A stretch of DNA of 64,000 nt, from positions 111,888 through 175,887 of the forward strand of contig NZ_JAGGOF010000048.1 of NCBI RefSeq assembly GCF_018614775.1. The letters run 5' to 3'. Under the pieces are notes generated by a model. It saw only the letters and a list, made by a program, of their open reading frames with translations. It searched no databases and was not told the DNA's origin. The translations under genes were made by a program, and so were the position numbers. The DNA is from Pseudomonas fluorescens (GTDB taxonomy: Bacteria > Pseudomonadota > Gammaproteobacteria > Pseudomonadales > Pseudomonadaceae). Shown here piece by piece: positions 49,158-59,552 of the stretch. The stretch's first letter is position 1, and every line of letters starts with the position of its first letter.

Positions 49158-49238
49158 TGAGATGCCACCCCGAAAATAGGCGTACATCCTACCTGCTCCA
49201 GCGCTCAAACAGCAGCCCGTGCTTGCGCACAGCGTTCA

Positions 49239-51191
49239 TTATTCGGTCGTGCCCAACAGCAGTGGGGCAAACAATGGACTCAGACGGGTGCTGCCGATGT
49301 CAGACAGGTGATCTTCATCCTTGTACTGTGAATAGCCATTGACCTCGATACGACAGACCTCGTCCGGGCACATCAGCGACGCCGGGTCGATGACATGCAC
49401 GCCGGGATCGGCGGCGCTCATCGAGTCGAACAAGACACTCAGAAAACGCTGGCGCGCCAAGTGTTCCTGAAGCGGGCGACCCAAGCCCTCGGCTGAACGC
49501 CCGATCCGGGCCAGGCTGGTCAATCGGCTGATAGTGCCCAGGCGCTGTAGCGGCACCTCCTTGAAGAGCCATACTTGCGCGCCCGTCGCCCTTATCAGCG
49601 CCACACGGGCCCTGATCGCGGTCGCCATGCGCGCCTCGGCCTCGGCCCTGCTATCGTGGGGATTGAGCATGTGCTTCTTGTCTCCATCCTCGCGTCCGTA
49701 GGCGTAAAGGCTCCAATTGGCCGCCAACACCACATCCCTGATGTGCAGGCTGCGGACCTGCTCCATGGTCCGGTCGTTGAACTCTCTGCACCGCGGTGAT
49801 TGATCGGCGCTCAAGATCGGCGGGCAGCCACTCATGCTGTAGAGCCACACAGGATGCCCGTCGCGGGTCCCGCTCTTTTCAATCGCCGGCAACAGCGCCG
49901 CAGCGTGACTGTCGCCCCAGAACATTTGATTGGCCGCAGCCTCTTTATTCGCGCCAAGCAGGCAGGCCTTGTCCGGCTGTTCGTCGGTAAACCCCAACAT
50001 GCATTCCATCTGCCCGGCCCGCCACTCCCGCGCCTGCGCATACTCCAGCGCCTTGCCCGTCAGGCGCTGGGGAAAACCATCCGCCGAGCGCACTACCACA
50101 CCTGCCACCGCCAGCGCAGCCATGGCCAGCCCTGCGCCAATCAGCATCGGCCTACGCCCGGCCAATAAGCGTTTCTCACGAAACGGAAGCTCGACGAAGC
50201 GCCAGCTCAGCCAGGCAAGACCCAACGCCAACAGGATCCAACCTACCGCTTCCCAGGGCTGGATACCGTCGACGGATATGGCATTGGCGTAGACGTAGAC
50301 CGGCCAATGCCAGAGATACAATGAATAGGAAAGCAAGCCAACCCAGACCAGTGCCCGGGCTCCCAACACGCGAGCGACCCAGGTCGAACCGTGCGAGCCC
50401 GACCAGATCAGTGCGCAGGCACCCAGCACCGGCAGCGAAGCGGCCCAACCGGGAAACACGGTGGCTTTGTCAAACGTGAAAACCGCCGTCAGCACAGCCG
50501 CCAACCCCACCATGCCCACCAGTTGGCAGAGCCACGGACGCACGGCGTGTCGAGGCACAGGCATGACAGCGAGCATGGCCCCACACAGAAGCTCCCAGGC
50601 CCGGGTAGGTAGCGAAAAAAAAGCGAGGTCAGGCTTACGGTCGATATAAGCGATATTCAGCCCAAAGGAAATCAGCAACACGGCAAATAGCACCCAGCGC
50701 CAATGGCGAACATGGCGCATCAACAATGCCATCAGCAGCGGAAAGAAAATGTAGTACTGCTCTTCAACAGCCAGGGACCATGTGTGAAGCAACGGTTTCA
50801 GATCCGAGGCAGGTTCGAAATAACCGTCTTCACGCATGAACAGAATGTTCGACATGAACAGCGACTGATAACGCACCGCCCTGCCAAGCTGCGAAAAGTC
50901 CTTGGCCGCCAGCAATAACCAGCCCAGGGCCAAGGCGGCGAGCATGACCACGCTCAAGGCGGGAAGGATGCGCCGGGCACGCCTGGTCCAGAAGTCGATG
51001 AAACTGAAACGCTGCGAGCTGATCTCGCGGAACAGGATGCCGGTGATCAGAAATCCGGAGATGACAAAGAAGACATCGACGCCAACGAAACCACCGCTGA
51101 ATGTGCCGAAGCCAAAGTGAAACAGCACGACCGGAACGACGGCCAATGCCCTTAGCCCGTCGATATCACGGCGATTGCCGAATAAATGCAT
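49239..51191 (-). CDS. OafA-type acyltransferase with C-terminal SGNH domain
   Basis: A 650-residue protein. The N-terminal acyltransferase-3 membrane domain (about 1-360, some 10-11 spans) has RRDIDGLRALAVVPVVLFHFG and FFVISGFLITGILFREI, with the catalytic His in LFHFG. The C-terminal SGNH hydrolase-like domain has FWGDSHAAALLPAIE (Ser) and YKDEDHLSDIGS (Asp-x-x-His). Such fusions O-acetylate LPS O-antigen, exopolysaccharide or peptidoglycan. It matches PA5238 by position. AAGGA precedes ATG 51191. Confidence 0.9.
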   Translation of the reverse strand: MHLFGNRRDIDGLRALAVVPVVLFHFGFGTFSGGFVGVDVFFVISGFLITGILFREISSQRFSFIDFWTRRARRILPALSVVMLAALALGWLLLAAKDFSQLGRAVRYQSLFMSNILFMREDGYFEPASDLKPLLHTWSLAVEEQYYIFFPLLMALLMRHVRHWRWVLFAVLLISFGLNIAYIDRKPDLAFFSLPTRAWELLCGAMLAVMPVPRHAVRPWLCQLVGMVGLAAVLTAVFTFDKATVFPGWAASLPVLGACALIWSGSHGSTWVARVLGARALVWVGLLSYSLYLWHWPVYVYANAISVDGIQPWEAVGWILLALGLAWLSWRFVELPFREKRLLAGRRPMLIGAGLAMAALAVAGVVVRSADGFPQRLTGKALEYAQAREWRAGQMECMLGFTDEQPDKACLLGANKEAAANQMFWGDSHAAALLPAIEKSGTRDGHPVWLYSMSGCPPILSADQSPRCREFNDRTMEQVRSLHIRDVVLAANWSLYAYGREDGDKKHMLNPHDSRAEAEARMATAIRARVALIRATGAQVWLFKEVPLQRLGTISRLTSLARIGRSAEGLGRPLQEHLARQRFLSVLFDSMSAADPGVHVIDPASLMCPDEVCRIEVNGYSQYKDEDHLSDIGSTRLSPLFAPLLLGTTE

Positions 51192-51291
51192 AACAATCCT
51201 TGTCGTTTTAGGTACAGGGTCAATGATGGCAAAAGATATCGGCAACCGGTGAAAGTTATCCAGTATCGATAAAACAAACTTGTCTGCGCAT

Positions 51292-51320
51292 AAAAAAAGC
51301 GCCCTATCGAGGGCGCTTTT
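51292..51320 (-). terminator. Rho-independent terminator of rho
   Basis: On the minus strand AAGCGCCCT and AGGGCGCTT pair around a four-base loop, followed by seven consecutive T, about 18 bases after the rho stop. Confidence 0.95.
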
Positions 51321-51338
51321 CTTGCAACGTATTGCTTG

Positions 51339-52598
<1,260 letters not shown>

Positions 52599-52795
52599 AT
52601 TAGGAATGACGTAATCATTTATGGAGGGGGGAAATTAAGCTTTTGGCTTAATGAGGCCGCGCCGCGGAGAAGGCGACTGGATCGCGTACTTGTACGAAAG
52701 GAGTGCGTCGGCGACGGCTTGCAGGGGGCGCTGGAGAAACCAGTGCGGGGCCGAATGTAACACCTGAATTTGCGAGCGTCTAGCCCTGGTTAACG
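52599..52795 (-). promoter_or_regulatory. rho promoter and leader region
   Basis: About 200 bases separate the trxA terminator from rho. The region must contain the rho promoter and a long 5' leader. In E. coli, rho limits its own synthesis by terminating within such a leader; the length here allows the same control, which remains unproven. No leader peptide of convincing quality was found. Confidence 0.5.
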
Positions 52796-52826
52796 AAAAA
52801 GCCCCGCGTTTTGCGGGGCTTTTTCC
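52796..52826 (-). terminator. Rho-independent terminator of trxA
   Basis: AAAAAGCCCCGC and GCGGGGCTTTTT form a stem around TTTT with T-runs on both strands, 15 bases after the trxA stop. Confidence 0.95.
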
Positions 52827-52840
52827 GTGACATTCGGCGC

Positions 52841-53170
52841 TTAGATGTTAGCGTCGAGGAAAGCCGTCAGTTGCGACTTCGACAACGCGCCTACCTTGGT
52901 CGCTTCGATGTTGCCGTTCTTGAACAGCATCAGGGTCGGGATACCACGCACGCTATGCTTGGCCGGCGTCTCCTGGTTTTCGTCGATGTTCAGCTTGGCA
53001 ACGGTCAGCTTGCCCTTGTAGGTTTCGGCAATTTCGTCCAGGACCGGAGCGATCATTTTGCACGGACCGCACCACTCAGCCCAATAGTCCACCAGTACAG
53101 CGCCTTCGGCCTTGAGTACGTCAGCCTCGAAGCTAGCGTCGCTAACGTGTTTGATCAGATCGCTGCTCAT
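52841..53170 (-). CDS. trxA: Thioredoxin 1
   Basis: A 109-residue thioredoxin with the active site WCGPC (Cys34, Cys37) and the cis-Pro motif RGIPTLMLF. It is the general cytoplasmic disulfide reductant. ATG 53170 ([19 protein letters not shown]) is the family start. It is immediately upstream of rho in the same orientation, with a terminator between. Confidence 0.97.
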   Translation of the reverse strand: MSSDLIKHVSDASFEADVLKAEGAVLVDYWAEWCGPCKMIAPVLDEIAETYKGKLTVAKLNIDENQETPAKHSVRGIPTLMLFKNGNIEATKVGALSKSQLTAFLDANI

Positions 53171-53273
53171 GGAAATCTCCGGGGTTGTCAGCAAAAAAAC
53201 GTGCCCCATCATAGCGGCCCTTCCCGGGTTCAGGAAGCCGCAGTTGATTGAGTCTCGCTATGAGCAAAGCCGT

Positions 53274-53292
53274 AATTGGGTATAACCCAATT
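53274..53292. promoter_or_regulatory. Perfect 8-bp inverted repeat upstream of trxA
   Basis: AATTGGGT and ACCCAATT flank ATA, about 105 bases before the trxA start. It stands out in GC-rich DNA and has operator form; no matching regulator is known to me. Confidence 0.5.
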
Positions 53293-53407
53293 TCCCCCCA
53301 AGCATATCCGACGAACCGCTTCAGCCACCCGCTGCGCCGAAATCCCCCAACCTCAGCCCACGACGCCCGATAAAGGTGCGAAACGCGGCGCCCGACAACA
53401 TCCGGTT

Positions 53408-53490
53408 GTGTGGGAGCGAGCCTGCTCGCGAGACGCTCTGTCAGACGTGGCTGCGCCGGCGCCTTCGCGAGCAGGCTCGCTCCTACAGGG
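53408..53490. repeat. REP-type palindrome pair
   Basis: A direct copy (53409-53431) and an inverted copy (53463-53487, TCGCGAGCAGGCTCGCTCCTACAGG) lie in the 456-base gap between trxA and the amino acid transporter. No gene is supported in the rest of this gap (53293-53407, 53491-53626). Confidence 0.85.
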
Positions 53491-53626
53491 GCTGTGGTGG
53501 GCCCGACGCTGGTGAAACCGCAAGAGTCGACCTGGCGCAGATCCCGCTTTTGGCGCAGTCGCGCCGGCTTGGCATGGCCTGTGCTCTGTCACAGCGCAGA
53601 AATCACATCGATTGCGGAGATTCGCC

Positions 53627-54412
53627 ATGATCCAGCGTTGCAGCGCCCTGCTCACCGCCCTGTTTGCCAGCCTGATGCTTTGCCAGCTGCCCGCCCACGC
53701 CGATGGCCTGGAAGACGTGGTCAAGCGCGGCACGCTCAAGGTTGCCGTGCCCCAGGATTTCCCGCCGTTCGGTTCGGTGGGCCCGGATATGAAGCCCCGG
53801 GGCCTGGACATCGACACCGCGAAACTTTTGGCCGACCAGCTCAAGGTCAAGCTTGAGCTGACACCGGTCAACAGCACCAACCGCATTCCGTTCCTGACCA
53901 CCGGCAAAGTCGACCTGGTGATTTCCAGCCTGGGCAAGAACCCGGAGCGTGAAAAAATCATCGACTTCTCCAGCGCCTATGCGCCGTTCTACCTGGCCGT
54001 GTTCGGTCCGCCTGACGCCGCGATCAATGGCCTGGACGACCTCAAGGGCAAGACCGTCAGCGTCACCCGGGGCGCCATCGAGGACATCGAGTTGACCAAG
54101 GTCGCTCCCGAAGGCGTCACGATCAAGCGCTTCGAAGACAACAATTCGACCATCGCCGCCTACCTGGCCGGCCAGGTGGACCTGATCGCCAGCGGCAACG
54201 TGGTGATGGTCGCCATCAGCGAGCGTAATCCCAAGCGTGTCCCGGCCTTGAAAGTCAAACTCAAGGATTCGCCGGTGTACGTGGGCGTGAACAAGAACGA
54301 GCCGGCGCTGCTGGACAAGGTCAACCAGATCCTCGCCACCGCCAAGACCGACGGCAGCCTGGAGAAAAACGCCCAGACCTGGCTCAAGCAGCCGCTGCCG
54401 GCCGATCTCTGA
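53627..54412 (+). CDS. Polar amino acid ABC transporter, periplasmic binding protein
   Basis: A 261-residue solute-binding protein (family 3). Signal peptide MIQRCSALLTALFASLMLCQLPAHA precedes DGLEDVVKRGTLKVAVPQDFPPFGSVGPDMKPRGLDIDTAKLLADQL. The carboxylate-binding Arg lies in VNSTNRIPFL, typical of amino acid receptors. ATG 53627 has GGAG upstream. It is first of four coupled transporter genes. The bound amino acid is not determinable. Confidence 0.88.
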   Translation: MIQRCSALLTALFASLMLCQLPAHADGLEDVVKRGTLKVAVPQDFPPFGSVGPDMKPRGLDIDTAKLLADQLKVKLELTPVNSTNRIPFLTTGKVDLVISSLGKNPEREKIIDFSSAYAPFYLAVFGPPDAAINGLDDLKGKTVSVTRGAIEDIELTKVAPEGVTIKRFEDNNSTIAAYLAGQVDLIASGNVVMVAISERNPKRVPALKVKLKDSPVYVGVNKNEPALLDKVNQILATAKTDGSLEKNAQTWLKQPLPADL

Positions 54413-54433
54413 TCGCCGCCTGAGAGACTCAGC

Positions 54434-55102
54434 ATGGCTTATCAGTTCGATTTCCTGCCGGTGGTGCAAAACACCGAGTTGCTGTTGCGCGGCGCGCTAT
54501 TCACCCTGGAGCTGACGGCCATCGGCGCGTTGCTCGGGATCAGCCTGGGCATCGTCGGCGCTGCGGTGCGGGCGTGGAACATCCGTCCCTTCGCAGCCAT
54601 ATTCGGTGTGTATGTGGAACTGATCCGCAACACGCCATTCCTCGTGCAACTGTTCTTCATCTTCTTCGGCCTGCCGTCCCTGGGCTTGCAGATTTCCGAA
54701 TGGCAGGCGGCGGTCCTGGCCATGGTGATCAACCTTGGCGCCTATTCCACCGAGATCATCCGCGCCGGCATCCAGGCCGTCCCCCGGGGTCAACTGGAAG
54801 CCGCCGCCGCCCTGGCGATGAGCCGCTTCGAAGCCTTCCGGCACATAGTGCTGCTGCCGGCGCTGGGCAAGGTCTGGCCGGCCCTCAGCAGCCAGATCAT
54901 CATCGTGATGCTGGGTTCAGCGGTCTGTTCGCAGATCGCCACCGAAGAGCTTAGCTTCGCTGCCAACTTCATTCAGTCGCGCAATTTCCGCGCCTTCGAA
55001 ACCTACGCGCTGACGACGCTGATCTACCTGTGCATGGCGCTGCTGATCCGTCAGCTCCTGAACTGGGTGGGGCGTCGGTACATTTCCAGGAGCGGCCAAT
55101 GA
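54434..55102 (+). CDS. Polar amino acid ABC transporter permease
   Basis: A 222-residue HisM/GlnP-type permease with five or so spans and the docking loop EAAAALAMSRFEAFRHIVLLPALGKVWPALSSQ. ELIRNTPFLVQLFFIFFGLP is the family signature. It overlaps the second permease gene by ATGA. Confidence 0.9.
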   Translation: MAYQFDFLPVVQNTELLLRGALFTLELTAIGALLGISLGIVGAAVRAWNIRPFAAIFGVYVELIRNTPFLVQLFFIFFGLPSLGLQISEWQAAVLAMVINLGAYSTEIIRAGIQAVPRGQLEAAAALAMSRFEAFRHIVLLPALGKVWPALSSQIIIVMLGSAVCSQIATEELSFAANFIQSRNFRAFETYALTTLIYLCMALLIRQLLNWVGRRYISRSGQ

Positions 55103-55749
55103 GTGATTTCACTTTCTGGGACGTGGTGCGCAACCTGCTCACCGGCCTGCAATGGACCCTGGCGCTGTCGCTGGTGGCGTTTATTGGCGGCGGCGTGATC
55201 GGCTTGCTGGTGATGGTGCTGCGCATCTCGAAGAACGCCGTGTCGCGCAATGTCGCCCGCACCTACATCGAACTGTTCCAGGGCACGCCGCTGTTGATGC
55301 AGCTGTTCCTTGTGTTCTTCGGCGTGGCCCTGGCCGGGGTGGAAATTTCCCCGTGGATGGCGGCGGCAATCGCCCTGACGCTGTTCACCAGCGCCTATCT
55401 GGCAGAGATCTGGCGCGGCTGCGTCGAGGCAATTCCCAACGGGCAGTGGGAAGCCTCCTCAAGCCTGGCGCTCAACCCGCTGGAGCAACTGCGCTACGTG
55501 ATCCTGCCCCAGGCTCTGCGCATCGCCGTGGCGCCGACCGTGGGCTTTTCGGTGCAAGTGGTCAAAGGCACCGCCGTCACCTCGATCATTGGCTTTACCG
55601 AACTGACCAAGACCGGCGGCATGCTCGCCAACGCCACGTTCGAGCCGTTCATGGTGTACGGCCTGGTGGCCCTCGGTTATTTCCTACTCTGCTACCCCTT
55701 GTCCCTCAGTGCGCGCTACCTGGAAAGGAGACTGCATGCCTCTGCTTAG
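55099..55749 (+). CDS. Polar amino acid ABC transporter permease, second subunit
   Basis: A 216-residue HisM/GlnP-type permease with ELFQGTPLLMQLFLVFFGVAL and docking loop EASSSLALNPLEQLRYVILPQALRIAVAP. It starts at ATG 55099 overlapping the first permease stop, and its last 14 bases overlap the ATPase gene, indicating tight coupling. Confidence 0.9.
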   Translation: MSDFTFWDVVRNLLTGLQWTLALSLVAFIGGGVIGLLVMVLRISKNAVSRNVARTYIELFQGTPLLMQLFLVFFGVALAGVEISPWMAAAIALTLFTSAYLAEIWRGCVEAIPNGQWEASSSLALNPLEQLRYVILPQALRIAVAPTVGFSVQVVKGTAVTSIIGFTELTKTGGMLANATFEPFMVYGLVALGYFLLCYPLSLSARYLERRLHASA

Positions 55750-56473
55750 AATTTCCGCCCTGCATAAATACTACGGTGATCACCATGTGCTCAAAGGTAT
55801 CGACCTGAGTGTCGAGGAAGGCCAGGTGGTGGCGATCATCGGCCGCAGCGGCTCGGGCAAATCCACCTTGCTGCGCACCCTCAATGGCCTGGAGTCGATC
55901 AACGACGGTGTGATTGAAGTGGACGGCGAATACCTCGATGCCGCCCGCGCCGACCTGCGCAGCCTGCGGCAGAAAGTCGGGATGGTGTTCCAGCAATTCA
56001 ACCTGTTCCCGCACCTGACCGTCGGCGAAAACGTGATGCTCGCGCCACAGGTGGTACAGAAGGTTTCCAAGGCCAAGGCGTCCGAGCTGGCGCGGCAGAT
56101 GCTCGAACGGGTCGGCCTGGGCGAGAAATTCGATGCCTTCCCGGAGCGCCTGTCCGGCGGCCAGCAGCAGCGGGTCGCAATTGCCCGTGCCCTGGCGATG
56201 TCACCGAAAGTGCTGCTGTGCGATGAGATCACTTCGGCCCTGGACCCGGAACTGGTCAGCGAAGTGCTCAGTGTGGTGCGGCAACTGGCAAAGGAAGGCA
56301 TGACCCTGATCATGGTCACCCACGAAATGCGCTTTGCCCGGGAAGTGGGCGACAAGTTGGTGTTCATGCACCAGGGCAAGGTGCATGAGGTGGGCGATCC
56401 CAAGGTGTTGTTCGCCGAGCCGCAGACGGCGGAGCTGGCGAACTTCATCGGGATGGTCGAGCCGGTTACCTGA
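55736..56473 (+). CDS. Polar amino acid ABC transporter ATP-binding subunit
   Basis: A 245-residue GlnQ/HisP-type ATPase with Walker A GRSGSGKST, Q-loop VFQQFNLFPHLTV, signature LSGGQQQR, Walker B VLLCDEITSALDPE and the H-loop VTHEM. ATG 55736 is preceded by AAAGGAG. Its stop is only three bases from the stop of the convergent pilin gene, with no terminator hairpin between. Confidence 0.92.
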   Translation: MPLLRISALHKYYGDHHVLKGIDLSVEEGQVVAIIGRSGSGKSTLLRTLNGLESINDGVIEVDGEYLDAARADLRSLRQKVGMVFQQFNLFPHLTVGENVMLAPQVVQKVSKAKASELARQMLERVGLGEKFDAFPERLSGGQQQRVAIARALAMSPKVLLCDEITSALDPELVSEVLSVVRQLAKEGMTLIMVTHEMRFAREVGDKLVFMHQGKVHEVGDPKVLFAEPQTAELANFIGMVEPVT

Positions 56474-56476
56474 CGC

Positions 56477-57079
56477 TCAGTGGTGGGGCACCAGCTCGAA
56501 GCGTCCGCGACCATCAATCAGCGTTTCATCTCGTACCCGGGTCGCGCTCGCGGGCAAGTAGGTCTCGATCTCGACTTGAGCGGAAAACATCCGCCCCTGG
56601 ATGGGCGCCCCGCCCCGCCTCGCAACCAGCGTCTGCCCGGGCAACATACGGCTGCTCTGTTCCAGGGAGCGAGCGCGCCCCTGGAACAGTTCAACCGCCT
56701 GCCCGTCCAACCGGGGCCGCTTGAGGTCTAACGTGAAACTGCCCTGGAGCCCCAGGCTGAAGGCCTCGGGGCCGGCGCCAGGGCTGTCGAAACGCAAGGC
56801 CATCGCGGTGGGCTGTGGGCAGACCACGTTGAGGTTCAGGGTCCGCTTGCCAAGCGCCAGCGCTGTCTCGCCCGGCTGCTCGACCAGCAGCTCGCCCCGG
56901 TGCAGACGACCATAATCGACCCGATCCTGGCTCAGCGACACAGTGCATTGTTCAGCCTTCGCTGGGCTCGCCAGCAGCAGCCCCAGGCAGAACAGACTCC
57001 TGGGCAGAAGCCATTGCCTCGGATGATGGAAAGTCGCGACATACCGCCGAAGCGGTCTCATAAGGGAGATCTTCATCAT
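56477..57079 (-). CDS. Fimbrial minor pilin or tip subunit of the chaperone-usher operon
   Basis: A 200-residue secreted protein. The signal sequence LLPRSLFCLGLLLASPAKA precedes EQCTVSLSQDRVDYGRLHRGELL, and two Cys (in EQCTV and NVVCPQP) suit the pilin disulfide. It ends in an alternating strand (ETLIDGRGRFELVPHH). GGAA lies upstream of ATG 57079; ATG 57061 is an alternative. The first 128 bases overlap the usher 3' end in another frame, and the signal peptide lies wholly in that overlap. Distal position in the operon suggests a tip or minor subunit. Confidence 0.72.
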   Translation of the reverse strand: MMKISLMRPLRRYVATFHHPRQWLLPRSLFCLGLLLASPAKAEQCTVSLSQDRVDYGRLHRGELLVEQPGETALALGKRTLNLNVVCPQPTAMALRFDSPGAGPEAFSLGLQGSFTLDLKRPRLDGQAVELFQGRARSLEQSSRMLPGQTLVARRGGAPIQGRMFSAQVEIETYLPASATRVRDETLIDGRGRFELVPHH

Positions 57080-59552
57080 TGTTTTCCATGAGTTCGAATT
57101 GAAGCTGACACGTCCTGGAACCGGACAACGCTACTTTCAGCGCCTGCTGCTCGTTGATATCGCTAAGGAAAATCATTCCCTCGCCGGCCACGCTGGTCAG
57201 GAAGTCATCGTTTGCCGTCAGTACCGAGACACCCTGTGGCAGCGCAGCGCCGCTTTCGTCCCGCGCCTGAAGCAACAGCCGGCGTACGTTGAGCACCGAG
57301 AAATCGACGGCGTTGAACGAGCCACGCCCCGCGCTCAATACCTTGGTTCCGTTCTGGATATCCACCCGCTTGGGCAGTGATCGGGTGTCCAGTTCGACAC
57401 GACTGTTGTTGTAGGCGGGCAAGCTGGCGATCACCGCCCGTCCCTGCGAGTCGGTCCATACCGGGCCTTGGGGCGTGTTGATCCGGGCGCCGGGAACACC
57501 GTCCACCGAGGCGACGCCGAAGGTTTCCTGGACCCGGTAAGGGGAAAAAGTCACCCCGTTTCCATGGGCGACGACCCCACCCCTGAGGTAGCCGTTGTAA
57601 TGCGTGTTGAAACGGTCCTGGCTGGCCCCAAGCCCGACCTGCGCATAGCGCGGCAAGGCGTTGAAACTGGCGCGTGCCTGGGATTGCGGATGGTTCAGTC
57701 CTTGCTCGTGCCCCACTTCATAGTTGAGGTAGTCGCTTAAGCGTTCACTGTAGGCGGCCGCCACGGTGGAACGGCTGCCCTGATGCGTCAAAGAAGAACG
57801 GGCGCGCCGGTCCTTGCCCAGCGGCACGCTGACTTGCAGGCGGACCGACACGCCATCGTCGTACGCGCTTGACGTGCCCATCGCCGAGTCAACGTAGGCA
57901 CTCACGTTCGCGTGTTTGAACGATTTGTTCCACCCGCCGTACAAGCGTGCGTACGTCTGGTTATCGAACTGCGACGACTGCGTGTAACCCACCGAGAAAC
58001 CGCCCAGCACCGGATCGGACCACCCGAGCCCCGCCGTGTACTGATCCTTGAAACGCGACGCGTGGAAATCCACCCGATCGTCCTTCTGATCGACAGCGTG
58101 AATCTGCGAGACCTCGCGATAACCCAACGTCTGCCGGGTCACGCTCAGTGACAGGTCAAGGTTGTCGGCCAATGAGGTGCTCAGGGACAGACTGCTCCGC
58201 CCGCCCGACTTGCCGCTGGCCTTGTCATGCGAAACGTTGCCCCGCACGCCGACCGCGAGTCTGGCCATGGGTCGAGCATCGAGCCCAAGGCCCAGCGCCT
58301 GGTAATTCTGCGCACCCACCAGGCCGCTACTCAAGGCGGAATCGCGCCCGATGCCCCAGGTTGCGCTGCCCATCGCCAGCAATGGCTGCTCACCTTCATG
58401 TGCCCCCGAAGCCCGCGCCTGGCCCAGGGAAAGGTAATAGCCCGACAGAGCAGGCGCCATGCCCTGAAAAGACGCCGCTGGCACAACGAAGCGCTGCTCT
58501 GCGCCGTTTTCTTCGATCACGCTCACTTCAAGGTCGCTGGTGCCGTTGAGCAGCGGCAGCTGGATGAGCCTGAAGGGGCCTTGCGGAACCAGCGTGGTAT
58601 AAATCAACGCACCGGACTGGCGGACTTCCACACGGGATTGGCTCAGGGCCAACCCTTCCACCACGGCGCCGTTCGAACCATCGCTGCGCTTTACACCGTC
58701 GGGGAAGAACTGAAAGCCGGAGAACTGGACACCTCCGAACACCGGGCTGTTACTGGAAAGCTGCCCGGCCTGGAAGGTCGACCGCAACGCCAGCACGTCG
58801 CGCTGGGCATAGGCGTACAAATGCTCGCTGTTCTGCACGCCGTTGATCGAGGTGTAGAGCTGGCGACTGCGGACGATCCAGTTCCCCAGATTAACGCCGG
58901 CCTCGGTGGCCGCGGACAGGTAACGGTTGCCACCGCCTGAGCTTGATTGGCTATCGAGGCCCAGCACATCGTAATTGAGCAAGCCTGCCAGGCCGCCCTG
59001 GGAAAATGCGCCCTCGGCAAATCCCGGCTCTCGCAATGCCTCGCTCGGCACAACCAACGCAACCTCCTCGCGACTGGGGAGCAGGTTGACGACAGTGTTG
59101 GGAAACCGGGCCAGGAAGTCATGACACGCCTCGTCACCCGCTCCTCTCCCTTCGATGACCGCGGCGGGCACTTGCACACTGGCCTTTTCAAGCAGACTTC
59201 GGGTGAAACACAACTTGCCCTCGCGGTCAAATCGCGCCTCGGTCAAACCCAGCGGATTGCCGTTGACCCTGAGGCTGACCACCTGGGAGCCCTCATGGAA
59301 ACGTGGGGCGGTGCGAAAGTAGTCCGAAACGCTAGGATCGATCCCTCGGGAAGAAAGAATCGAGGTATCGAACTGGGCAAATGAACGGTCGGCAGGGCCT
59401 CGATCCTGCGCATACACCTGGCTGCCGGCGTCACAGCAGATCGCCGCGGACAAGGCCAGGCCGCACGACCAGCGCCCCGCCCCCGCCGCAACCCATCGCC
59501 CCTCACCGCGGCGCAAGCCAGGGCGTGGCACGGCATGCGTGAACTTCATCAT
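56952..59552 (-). CDS. Chaperone-usher fimbriae: outer-membrane usher
   Basis: An 866-residue usher. After the signal region, the N-terminal chaperone-binding domain (FAQFDTSILSSRGIDPSVSDYFRTAPRFHEGSQVVSLRVNGNPLG) precedes a beta-barrel of about 24 strands interrupted by a plug. The C-terminal domains end with a Cys pair (SRTCQLQFELMEN ... TASAVCRDFP). It secretes and assembles pilins at the outer membrane. Its ATG overlaps the chaperone stop (ATGA). The gene order chaperone-usher with DUF1120 pilins resembles E. coli yhcA-yhcD-yhcF. Confidence 0.9.
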   Translation of the reverse strand: MMKFTHAVPRPGLRRGEGRWVAAGAGRWSCGLALSAAICCDAGSQVYAQDRGPADRSFAQFDTSILSSRGIDPSVSDYFRTAPRFHEGSQVVSLRVNGNPLGLTEARFDREGKLCFTRSLLEKASVQVPAAVIEGRGAGDEACHDFLARFPNTVVNLLPSREEVALVVPSEALREPGFAEGAFSQGGLAGLLNYDVLGLDSQSSSGGGNRYLSAATEAGVNLGNWIVRSRQLYTSINGVQNSEHLYAYAQRDVLALRSTFQAGQLSSNSPVFGGVQFSGFQFFPDGVKRSDGSNGAVVEGLALSQSRVEVRQSGALIYTTLVPQGPFRLIQLPLLNGTSDLEVSVIEENGAEQRFVVPAASFQGMAPALSGYYLSLGQARASGAHEGEQPLLAMGSATWGIGRDSALSSGLVGAQNYQALGLGLDARPMARLAVGVRGNVSHDKASGKSGGRSSLSLSTSLADNLDLSLSVTRQTLGYREVSQIHAVDQKDDRVDFHASRFKDQYTAGLGWSDPVLGGFSVGYTQSSQFDNQTYARLYGGWNKSFKHANVSAYVDSAMGTSSAYDDGVSVRLQVSVPLGKDRRARSSLTHQGSRSTVAAAYSERLSDYLNYEVGHEQGLNHPQSQARASFNALPRYAQVGLGASQDRFNTHYNGYLRGGVVAHGNGVTFSPYRVQETFGVASVDGVPGARINTPQGPVWTDSQGRAVIASLPAYNNSRVELDTRSLPKRVDIQNGTKVLSAGRGSFNAVDFSVLNVRRLLLQARDESGAALPQGVSVLTANDDFLTSVAGEGMIFLSDINEQQALKVALSGSRTCQLQFELMENNDEDLPYETASAVCRDFPSSEAMASAQESVLPGAAAGEPSEG

